Of a DNA stretch of 35,337 nt, positions 25,865 through 35,337 are shown one piece after another; position 1 is the first letter of the stretch; each line of letters opens with the position of its first letter. The DNA lies in assembly GCA_947630505.1 (NCBI GenBank), contig CANRHV010000028.1, forward strand, positions 1 through 35,337. Direction: 5' to 3'. The position numbers and the translations under genes were made by a program. Below the pieces are notes generated by a model. The model made no database searches and was not told the DNA's origin. It worked only from the letters and a program-made list of their open reading frames with translations. The stretch comes from an uncultured Monoglobus sp. (lineage in GTDB: Bacteria; Bacillota; Clostridia; Monoglobales; Monoglobaceae).

Positions 25865-26395
25865 ATGAAATGTCAAATTTGCGGCAAAAATGAGGCCGTT
25901 GAGGAAATGCATCTTAATATTAACGGAAAGGTGAGCATGATGTCGGTTTGCCCCGAGTGCGCCAATAAGGTGGCGGGCAGTCTGTTTAAAACCGGCGGCT
26001 CGATTTACGAGAGCGCGGGGCTGGGCAATCTGGCGTCGGCTCTCTACGGTCTGGCCGGAGCGCCGTCTCAGAGCTCGGCCGGCCCCGAGATACTCAAGGC
26101 GGTCAGCAAGTGTCCGCTTTGCGGCATGACTTATGACGAGTTTGTGTCAAAGGGCAAGCTGGGCTGCGGCGAGTGCTACTCCGCGTTCCACGATCGGCTG
26201 CTGCGGCCGCTAAAGCAGATACACGGGACCTACGAGCATGTGGGAAAGATCCCCGAGCGGGGCGGCGGCGAGCTCAAAAACTCGCGCAGGCTCGACAAGC
26301 TCAAAATGAGCCTCGACAAGGCGGTGCGCGAGCAGGAGTTTGAAAAAGCGGCGGAGATCCGCGACGAGATCAAGGCGATAAAGGGGGAGAAATAG
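25865..26395 (+). CDS. mcsA: McsA, activator of the McsB arginine kinase
   Basis: McsA is a zinc-binding adaptor that activates McsB and, with it, marks proteins for ClpCP. The 176-residue product has N-terminal CQIC ... CPEC and a second pair, CPLC ... CGEC, which together form the zinc sites. It then has a C-terminal UVR-type helical motif, LDKAVREQEFEKAAEIRDEI (about 149-168). An in-frame ATG overlapping the ctsR stop (25778) is rejected as start: the strong AAAGAGGAGG site is 9 nt before 25865, the start here gives the family N-terminus MKCQICG, and the hairpin at 25820 would otherwise be coding. mcsB follows after 1 nt. Confidence 0.94.
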   Translation: MKCQICGKNEAVEEMHLNINGKVSMMSVCPECANKVAGSLFKTGGSIYESAGLGNLASALYGLAGAPSQSSAGPEILKAVSKCPLCGMTYDEFVSKGKLGCGECYSAFHDRLLRPLKQIHGTYEHVGKIPERGGGELKNSRRLDKLKMSLDKAVREQEFEKAAEIRDEIKAIKGEK

Positions 26396-26396
26396 T

Positions 26397-27431
26397 ATGT
26401 GGTATTATGATTACGGCAAGGACGGCGACGTGGTGCTCTCGTCGAGAGTGCGCCTCGCCAGGAACATAAAAGGCCTGCCCTTCCCCGCCGCCGCGGACAA
26501 AAAGGGCCGTGACGAGATAATCGAAAAATGCGTCTCGGCGCTGACGAACCGCGAGGACGGAGAGAGAGCCGAAAAGGTCAAGGACATGAAGCTCAAATTT
26601 ATCGACATGGCGAACATGAGCGATGTTGAAAAACAGGCCATATCGGAGTGCCATCTGATAAGTCCGCAGCTCATCGACGGAAGCGTGCGGCGCGGACTGA
26701 TACTCAGTTCGGACAGCCGCGTCAGCATTATGATAAACGAGGAGGACCATCTCAGAATACAGTGCATGGAGGCGGGATTTGAGATAGACAAGTGCTACGC
26801 CGCCGCCGATCTGATAGACGACTTCGCCGAGGAAAAGCTGGACTACGCGTTTGACAAGGATTTCGGCTATCTGACCTGTTGCCCCACCAACGCGGGCACG
26901 GGCCTCAGGGCGTCAGTCATGGTCCACCTGCCCGGCTATGTGCTGACAGGGAAGTTCGGCGAGCTGTCGGACACGCTGTCTCAGCTGGGCCTCACGGTCC
27001 GCGGCATATATGGCGAGGGCAGCAAGGGTCTCGGCAACATATTTCAGATATCCAATCAGCTGACGCTTGGCATGACCGAGCAGGATATAATCGACCGACT
27101 GAAACAAATAGTGTCCGAGGTGGTCGCGAACGAGAGACAGCTCAGAAATCTGCTTTATAAAAACGACAAGTTCCGTCTGGAGGACAGGGTCATGCGCTCA
27201 CTGGGAACCCTTGAGAGGGCGGTGCTGATGACGACCGACGAGGCGATGAAGCGTCTGTCCGACCTGCGTCTGGGCATAGCTCTGGGAATAATCGAAGGCG
27301 TGAAGCCCGAGACGGTCAACGAGATCACATATTCGATACTGCCTGCGAATATAGTGAAAAATCACAACACGGCAAACGAGTTCTCCCGCGACCTAAAGCG
27401 CGGCGAGATAATCAAAAGTTACTTAAAATAA
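26397..27431 (+). CDS. mcsB: Protein-arginine kinase McsB
   Basis: McsB phosphorylates arginine residues, including CtsR, and tags proteins for ClpCP degradation. The 344-residue product is a creatine-kinase-like ATP:guanido phosphotransferase: VVLSSRVRLARNIKG (about 12-26), NEEDHLRIQ (about 118-126), the active-site loop CPTNAGTGLRASVMVHLP (about 162-179) and RGIYGEGSKGLGNIFQISNQ. The C-terminal phosphoarginine-sensing motif RDxxRA is RDLKRG here, a change of the last residue. AAGGGGGAGA precedes the ATG, which follows the mcsA stop by 1 nt. It is in the usual third position of the operon. Confidence 0.96.
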   Translation: MWYYDYGKDGDVVLSSRVRLARNIKGLPFPAAADKKGRDEIIEKCVSALTNREDGERAEKVKDMKLKFIDMANMSDVEKQAISECHLISPQLIDGSVRRGLILSSDSRVSIMINEEDHLRIQCMEAGFEIDKCYAAADLIDDFAEEKLDYAFDKDFGYLTCCPTNAGTGLRASVMVHLPGYVLTGKFGELSDTLSQLGLTVRGIYGEGSKGLGNIFQISNQLTLGMTEQDIIDRLKQIVSEVVANERQLRNLLYKNDKFRLEDRVMRSLGTLERAVLMTTDEAMKRLSDLRLGIALGIIEGVKPETVNEITYSILPANIVKNHNTANEFSRDLKRGEIIKSYLK

Positions 27432-27470
27432 AAAGGATTATATGAAACAGTTTGAAAGGATGTGTTCACT

Positions 27471-29942
<2,472 letters not shown>

Positions 29943-29950
29943 AACACAGA

Positions 29951-29987
29951 CGGCGCAGCTTAAGCTGCGCCGCCCGATTTTTTATTT
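29951..29987. terminator. Terminator between clpC and the BspA-like gene
   Basis: A perfect 22-bp palindrome (29951-29972; GGCGCAGC and GCTGCGCC arms, TTAA centre) lies 9 nt after the clpC stop. It is followed by CCCGATTTTTTATTTT. The minus strand has T-rich sequence on the other side (TGTGTTTTATTTTA), so it likely serves the convergent gene as well. Confidence 0.85.
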
Positions 29988-32900
29988 TACGTCGATCACA
30001 ATGTCGTCGACCGCGGTATCAAAGTTGTTAAAATTCGTGTCCCAAACGGTGCTCTCGACGAGCGGTAAGCTGTGCCGCCCTTTTCGCGCGTCCTCGTTGA
30101 CCCTGATCCCGAAGCTGTAAAACGGTTCCCCGGCTTTGACGCTTATTGTCGTTCTGCCTATAAACACCGAGAGGACCCCGTCGTATGTGTCCGGAAAACA
30201 ATAAACCTCATTGTTTTCGTCAATATCGAAAAACTCAAAATCGTTGTCGAGCGTCCAGTCAAACATAAACAAGTCGGTTTCAAAATCCCTGTCCGCGATA
30301 AGGCTAACCACCGCGCTCTCTCCGGGCGCGAGCTCCGTTTTGTCAAGTCTTACGCTGATTTTAAGTGAATTATCCCCGGGCTGCTCGGTCTCTCTCGGAG
30401 GCCGCGTCGCCGGCGCATCGGTAGAAGCGGGCGTCAAAGTCGGAGCGGGCGTCGGAGTATCCTTCGGTTCATCGGCCGTTTCGAAAAAGGCGGTATACAA
30501 TTGCGCCGCCCCGCATAAAGGCTGCTGATTATTGTCCCACAGGTAGGCTTTAATTTCGCCGATATTTAAATCTATATTGTCAAATACCAATTCCGGTAAA
30601 TATTCTTTTATTTCGGCTTGCTTGAGCGTGCCGTTTTCGTCGTATGCGGCCAGAAGTACTTTCGCGTCTGCGATATTCTCGCCGTTCACGGTTGTCACGG
30701 TCACCGAGCTGTCTCTCGCGTCGGTTATCATTATTTCGGGTCCGCTTCCGTCCGAGACCGCCAATACTGTTGTTTTTTCGCTCTCGGCTCCGTTTCCGTC
30801 TGTATTGTACGCAGTTACCCAGATCTCTGTTTTGTTTCCGGGCGTTATGCCTTGGATCAGCGCCGTGTATTCCCCGTTTTGATTTGTCATCTCGTATGAT
30901 GTGGTTATCTCTTTTCCTAAAGGATTGGTTTCTTTGATGTTGAGGAGCACGCTCGAAATATTTTCGCCCGAAACAACAGCCGTCACGCTGTCGTTATTTT
31001 TAACGGTTCCCGAGGGCAGTGTTAAATTTTCGATCACGGGCGCCGCCGCGTTTACCGAAAAGCTCAGCTCGACCGGGGCTGTCATGGCATTGCCCGCGCT
31101 GTCCGCGGCGTAAATCGCCGCTGTATGATCTCCCTCCGCGAGGTCTGTCACCGGATATGTGAACTTGCCGCTTGTTGAGTCATAGTAATCGTCAAGATTG
31201 CTCATATTTACCTTTTCCTCGCCGTCGATCGAGAAGCCAAACTCGGCTATGCCGCTCATATCGCTGATTAGAGCGGTTATTTCCTGCCCCGTTCCGCTGT
31301 TTGAGCTTTTGAATGCGCTTACCGCGGGAGGCATATTGTCGGCCGCGAGTATGTACTGTCCGGGTTTGGTTATTTCAAGCTCGACAAGGCTGTTCGAGCT
31401 GTTAAGCGCGCCGCCCATGCGGATATAAACGCATTTGTCGGCATCCCATTTGTATATCGCGATATCGTTCAAGTCGGTCACGCCCGCGTCGCTCAGCTGC
31501 GCCTGAGTGTATTCGATCGAAAGGAGCATTGGGCTGTCGGTAAAGTCGCTTACCTCAACGCCGTCCAATTCAGCGCTCACGATATAAGGCTCTCCGAGAG
31601 TTGTGGCGATGCTCGCGCTTGCGGCATCGGCGGTTTCGTCGTTTATCGCTTCGATTGCCGAGGCCTCGATCTCGTCTTTGGGGCTTGTTATGCTTACCCA
31701 AAGATTTTTTACGCCGTTTTTGAATTTCTTTACCGCCGCTTTGCCCTTTTTAACGCCGCTGTCAAGCCAGCCGGAAACCGTGTCCCAGCATGATGAGACA
31801 AAATCTGTTATCGGCTTGGTCATAAGAGCCATCAAGTCCTCTACGCCGACGAATTTATTTTCAACGTCTTTTTTTATATCCGATTGAGATTGCAGATATA
31901 TTGTGTCGTTAGCGTATAATCCGCTTTCGCTTTCATATTCATAGCCCTCAACGCCGGACAGACCCGTATCTATGCCGAAATCAAGTATTAATTGAGCGCC
32001 TATCGGAATATCTATTTCGACGCCTTTTTGATATTCGCTGATCGTGCTGTATGTTCCCGTTTTTCCCGATTTCATCATTGCGTTGGCGGCGTTTTTCATT
32101 CCGATAAGTCCAAAAAATCCCTTTTTACCTTCAGAAAATTTTTTCAGACCGTCATCGCTTGCCGCCACGGACTGCGCCGCGCTTCCCGAATAGCTGACGG
32201 TATATTTGCTTGTCATACTCTCTTTTTTCAGTGAGAGCTCTTTTTCGTGATTTTTTATTGATGTAAAAGAAAGTTCGCTTAAACCTTTTGTGTTATGTTT
32301 GGCGCTGAGGCTAACCGAGTTATCGACAAAGCTCTCGCCCTTTCCGAACAGTCCTCCTTTTATCGACGGACTGTCTTTTGATTGTCTTTCGAGTACCTTT
32401 TTACCGTATGAGAGATCAAAACATTTATATCCCGCGTTGGCGCTTATTTCGCTTTTACTCGTCACGTCGCTTTTATTGGAAGAGAGCGAATATGTGAACA
32501 GGGTATTTCCGTTAATTGCGAACAAATCGGTTTCTGCTTCTCCGCTGCCGAGACCGGCTTTTACGTTTCCGAGCTTCGCGCCGGCCGAAAGCAGCGCCGA
32601 ACTGCTGCTGGTGTATGAATCTACCGGAGCGTCGAGTTTATTTATAAGATATCGAGCCGCCATATTGGAGCTGCCGCTTTCCAAAAACGTCTTCAGCATA
32701 AATTTTGACAGTCCCCATATATCGTCGCTGTTGTGAATATCAAAATCATCGTCTTTAAATGTAGCGCCTATGCCCGAACCGTATGATGCCTTTCCGTTTA
32801 TGTCTCCGGCGCTCATTTCGGAACCGGCTATGCCTTTTGACTTGGCGCCCGCGAAAAGCCCCGCTTTTGCCGAGAGCGCGATGCTTGCGTTTTCCGATGT

Positions 32901-35237
32901 GGTCACGGTAAGTTTGGTTTTATTATTCACATTTTCGCGGGTCAACAAAAGAGTTTTTTTCTCGGTTGCATCAAAACCAATGTCTGCGATTCTCGCTTCG
33001 GCCTCAAGATTGCCGATTTTTCCGCCGGCACCTATGCCGATACCGATATTTTTCCCGTTTGTGACAGTAGCCTCATAGCTTGATGTGAACGCAAGCGGCT
33101 TGACGGTAACACTAAGCACGTCATTGACGCTCGGTATACCCGTTCCGAATACCTCAACGGAATAATCCTTGCTCTTTTTGATATTCTCTATTTTAACGCC
33201 GGCATAACCGTTTTCGTCGGTGATAGTGTCGCTCGCCTTTCCGCCGTCAATTCTGTAGCTCACGGGCATATTAGTATACGGGTTTCCGTTGTTGTCAAGA
33301 ACCTTGAACCACCCGAAAGCCGTACCGTGCCCGTTTATGGTAACATTGTTAATATTCTCCGGCATATCGTGTGAAGGTTCCTTGGTAGGCGTGGGTGAAG
33401 GTGTAATATCTCCGCCCGGCCAGGTGCTGTTGAAGTGGATTGTGGCGTTTAATAAATAATCATTTCCATATTCTATAATTATATTTTCCCATTCAGATAC
33501 ATTTCCGTTATAATATACGTCTGTTAAATTTTCACAATAGAATGCGCTATTGCCAATGCTAATTATATTCTTAGGCAAAAATATATCCTTGAGACATACG
33601 CAACCATAAAATGCACCATCACCAATACTTTTTATGTTGTCCGACAATTTTATATTCGCTAAAGAAATACAACCATAAAATGCAAATTCATCAATGCTTA
33701 TTACACTATTTGGTATGGCTATATCTGTTAAATTTTTACAATCGTCAAATTCTGACCATCCAATATTTGTAATCTTATCACTCAAGGACACACTTTTTAA
33801 ACTTTTACAATCTCTAAACGTACATCCTTGAAGGCTTTTAACGCTATTTGGAACGATTATATTTGTTATGCCACTACTTTCAAAAGCACTCGACCCAATG
33901 TATGTTACGCTATCGGGAATTGTTATATTGGTTAAACTCGGGCAGCTTGAAAATGCCCCATAGCCAATACTTGTTACGCTGTTCGGGATATATACGTCCT
34001 TTAAGTTTCGGCACATGTAAAACACTGATTCGTTTATTTTTGTCACACTGCTTGGTATATTTATGCTTGTTAAGGAATTGCAAGTACTGAATGCTCCATC
34101 GCTAATACTAGTCACGCTATTCGGTATAGTTATACTGGTTAGATTATGACAAGCTGAAAACGCATTTTCAGCAATACAGTTAGTTCCTGCATTAATTGTA
34201 TATTTTTTTATATCTTGCGGTATTTTTTCAGGATCACACCTGATTAAATTATTACCTATATAAAGCACTCCGTCTGTCCAATTGTTTTTGTTATTATAAT
34301 ATGCCGTGTAATAAAATACACCATCACCAATTTTCATAATATTACTCGGTAGTATTATATCTGCTAAATTCTGACAGTGATAAAACGCATAATTGTCGAT
34401 GCTAATTACACTATCTGGAATATTTATGCTTTTTAAGTTTTCACAATAGCTAAAAGTTTCTCGCCCTATAGATGTTACCCCATTTTCTATATCTATATTT
34501 GATAAATTATAACATTTGCTAAACGCTTCATCCCCAATACAAGTCACACTTTTAGGTATTTCAATACTTGATAATTCGTTGCAAAATAAAAACGCATTAT
34601 CTGCAATACATCGTGTTCCTTTTTGTATTATACAGCTACTGATTGTTTCCTTTGCTTTAATTAAATGATTCCCAATATAAAGAACTTCAGAATTCCAATT
34701 ATCCTCATTATTATAGTATGCTGTATTATAAAATGCCATTGTGCCAATATTTGTTATATTGTCCGGCATGAGAATAGTTGACAATTTATCACAATTTGAA
34801 AAAGCATAATCATTAATACTTACTATGCTTTCTGGTATATTTAAACTTGTTAATTCTTTGCAATTTGCAAACGCATTACTTCCAATTTTTATTACGCTGT
34901 TTGGGATATTTACTTTAGTTAATTTGGTACAATTACCAAAGGCAAAATCATCTATGATCGTCACGGTGTTTGGAATTTCTATACTTGTCATATCAGTACA
35001 ACTGTTAAATGCTTCGTATCCAATACTTGTAACCGGCAAATCATTAATTTTATCAGGTATGATAACTGAAGTGACCGTCGTCGAACAATTAATTATTTCT
35101 ATATGATCTCCATCTATTACATACGTTAAATAATTATATTTTAAATTTCCATCTGTTCCTGCATTTGTGACAGTCGGCACGAAGATAATTGTTGACATAA
35201 GTGCGAGGGCCAAAACCAAACTTAAAATTCTTTTCAT
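29982..35237 (-). CDS. Secreted BspA-type leucine-rich-repeat protein with cohesin-like C-terminus
   Basis: A 1751-residue exported protein. It has a signal peptide (about 1-26), then BspA-type LRR_5 repeats (about 45-600), built from units such as IPNSVTSIGYGAFSSC, with two longer superunits containing VLYIGNHLI or VLYIGNNLI. A Pro/Thr linker (about 606-625) leads to a beta-rich domain with DNNGNPYTNMPVSYRIDGG (about 625-715). A Gly/Ala/Ser-rich region of about 480 residues (720-1200) is unrecognised. Ig-like repeats, the shared module (about 1530-1585), another Thr/Pro linker and a C-terminal cohesin-like domain (about 1625-1751; LKISVRLDKTELAPGESAVV) follow. No SLH or sortase signal is seen. 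GGAGGAA precedes the ATG. BspA-like proteins often bind host or plant surfaces; here that is inference. Confidence 0.85.
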   Translation of the reverse strand: MKRILSLVLALALMSTIIFVPTVTNAGTDGNLKYNYLTYVIDGDHIEIINCSTTVTSVIIPDKINDLPVTSIGYEAFNSCTDMTSIEIPNTVTIIDDFAFGNCTKLTKVNIPNSVIKIGSNAFANCKELTSLNIPESIVSINDYAFSNCDKLSTILMPDNITNIGTMAFYNTAYYNNEDNWNSEVLYIGNHLIKAKETISSCIIQKGTRCIADNAFLFCNELSSIEIPKSVTCIGDEAFSKCYNLSNIDIENGVTSIGRETFSYCENLKSINIPDSVISIDNYAFYHCQNLADIILPSNIMKIGDGVFYYTAYYNNKNNWTDGVLYIGNNLIRCDPEKIPQDIKKYTINAGTNCIAENAFSACHNLTSITIPNSVTSISDGAFSTCNSLTSINIPSSVTKINESVFYMCRNLKDVYIPNSVTSIGYGAFSSCPSLTNITIPDSVTYIGSSAFESSGITNIIVPNSVKSLQGCTFRDCKSLKSVSLSDKITNIGWSEFDDCKNLTDIAIPNSVISIDEFAFYGCISLANIKLSDNIKSIGDGAFYGCVCLKDIFLPKNIISIGNSAFYCENLTDVYYNGNVSEWENIIIEYGNDYLLNATIHFNSTWPGGDITPSPTPTKEPSHDMPENINNVTINGHGTAFGWFKVLDNNGNPYTNMPVSYRIDGGKASDTITDENGYAGVKIENIKKSKDYSVEVFGTGIPSVNDVLSVTVKPLAFTSSYEATVTNGKNIGIGIGAGGKIGNLEAEARIADIGFDATEKKTLLLTRENVNNKTKLTVTTSENASIALSAKAGLFAGAKSKGIAGSEMSAGDINGKASYGSGIGATFKDDDFDIHNSDDIWGLSKFMLKTFLESGSSNMAARYLINKLDAPVDSYTSSSSALLSAGAKLGNVKAGLGSGEAETDLFAINGNTLFTYSLSSNKSDVTSKSEISANAGYKCFDLSYGKKVLERQSKDSPSIKGGLFGKGESFVDNSVSLSAKHNTKGLSELSFTSIKNHEKELSLKKESMTSKYTVSYSGSAAQSVAASDDGLKKFSEGKKGFFGLIGMKNAANAMMKSGKTGTYSTISEYQKGVEIDIPIGAQLILDFGIDTGLSGVEGYEYESESGLYANDTIYLQSQSDIKKDVENKFVGVEDLMALMTKPITDFVSSCWDTVSGWLDSGVKKGKAAVKKFKNGVKNLWVSITSPKDEIEASAIEAINDETADAASASIATTLGEPYIVSAELDGVEVSDFTDSPMLLSIEYTQAQLSDAGVTDLNDIAIYKWDADKCVYIRMGGALNSSNSLVELEITKPGQYILAADNMPPAVSAFKSSNSGTGQEITALISDMSGIAEFGFSIDGEEKVNMSNLDDYYDSTSGKFTYPVTDLAEGDHTAAIYAADSAGNAMTAPVELSFSVNAAAPVIENLTLPSGTVKNNDSVTAVVSGENISSVLLNIKETNPLGKEITTSYEMTNQNGEYTALIQGITPGNKTEIWVTAYNTDGNGAESEKTTVLAVSDGSGPEIMITDARDSSVTVTTVNGENIADAKVLLAAYDENGTLKQAEIKEYLPELVFDNIDLNIGEIKAYLWDNNQQPLCGAAQLYTAFFETADEPKDTPTPAPTLTPASTDAPATRPPRETEQPGDNSLKISVRLDKTELAPGESAVVSLIADRDFETDLFMFDWTLDNDFEFFDIDENNEVYCFPDTYDGVLSVFIGRTTISVKAGEPFYSFGIRVNEDARKGRHSLPLVESTVWDTNFNNFDTAVDDIVIDVK
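33430..35110 (-). repeat. BspA-type LRR coding array, AT-rich
   Basis: Roughly two dozen repeats of about 23 codons, each with an IPxSVTxIGxxAFxxCxxL core, span this part of the gene. The array is much more AT-rich and uses A/T-ending codons far more than the rest of the same gene (29982-33400), visible directly as the change in base composition near 33430. Confidence 0.8.
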
Positions 35238-35264
35238 AATGTTTCCTCCGATTTATTTTTGGTA

Positions 35265-35295
35265 GTGTCAAACAGACACCCCTAATTTTATTATA
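35265..35295 (-). promoter_or_regulatory. Probable -10 and inverted repeat upstream of the BspA-like gene
   Basis: A minus-strand TATAAT (35295-35290) has no clear -35. Between it and the start lies GTGTC-AAACA-GACAC (35265-35279), a 5-bp inverted repeat that could be an operator or a short leader hairpin. Confidence 0.35.
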
Positions 35296-35337
35296 AATTT
35301 GATTTAAATGTCTATTTTTACGAGGTTTTTGCTTTTT

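Noticed and set aside
33430..35110. LRR-coding repeats as a CRISPR or satellite array
   Set aside because: They are degenerate, in frame, and encode BspA-type leucine-rich repeats in a continuous open frame.
35265..35279. Insertion-sequence end upstream of the BspA-like gene
   Set aside because: The 5-bp inverted repeat is too short, and no transposase or partner end is visible.

Overview
The window is a chromosomal segment of a spore-forming, anaerobic, low-G+C-type Gram-positive bacterium, most likely a gut Clostridia member. Four things point there. The origin-proximal order dnaN-recF-remB-gyrB is typical of Firmicutes. There is a spoIIE gene, a ctsR-mcsA-mcsB-clpC heat-shock operon with its operator, and a large pyruvate:ferredoxin oxidoreductase. 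Codon usage in most genes is nevertheless fairly GC-rich, unlike classical Clostridium.

Layout. 279-7156 (+) is a replication block: dnaN, recF, remB and gyrB, followed by a small ThyX-like protein and a protein that looks like a VIT (inter-alpha-trypsin) protein without its von Willebrand domain. It converges with spoIIE (7153-9528, -), sharing a few bases at the stop codons. 9631-14225 holds a secreted family 1 pectate lyase (-) and a divergent AlbA_2/RecG-like ATP-binding protein (+), separated by an unusual helically phased repeat array. 14231-17938 is nifJ (-). 18071-19404 is an AI-2E family membrane protein (+), facing a Cu/Zn superoxide dismutase-like gene (-). 19928-22821 (-) is a three-gene ABC transporter of the ABC_sub_bind (TrpXYZ-like) type. 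22982-25189 (+) carries an XRE regulator, a ribbon-helix-helix peptide and a comEC lacking the C-terminal metallo-beta-lactamase domain. 25233-29987 (+) is the CtsR-controlled protein-arginine-phosphorylation/Clp protease operon. 29982-35237 (-) is a giant secreted BspA-type leucine-rich-repeat protein ending in a cohesin-like domain.

How it fits together. The replication genes, the clamp-loading and repair gene and gyrase form one transcription unit near the origin. CtsR, McsA, McsB and ClpC form a closed stress circuit: McsB, activated by McsA, phosphorylates arginines, which inactivates CtsR and marks substrates for ClpCP. The two big secreted proteins (pectate lyase and BspA-like) share a roughly 90-residue module, which suggests a common extracellular role in plant-fibre breakdown or attachment.

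The most interesting non-coding signals are five: the 10-bp-phased TAGAAGAA array between divergent promoters; a spoIIE promoter with a 21-bp spacer and an overlapping 0A-like box; a CtsR operator with three heptads; a strong hairpin before mcsA; and a dispersed-repeat-like hairpin that supplies the ribosome binding site of the AI-2E gene. No tRNA, rRNA, CRISPR array or complete insertion sequence was seen. All family assignments come from reading motifs, not from database searches.
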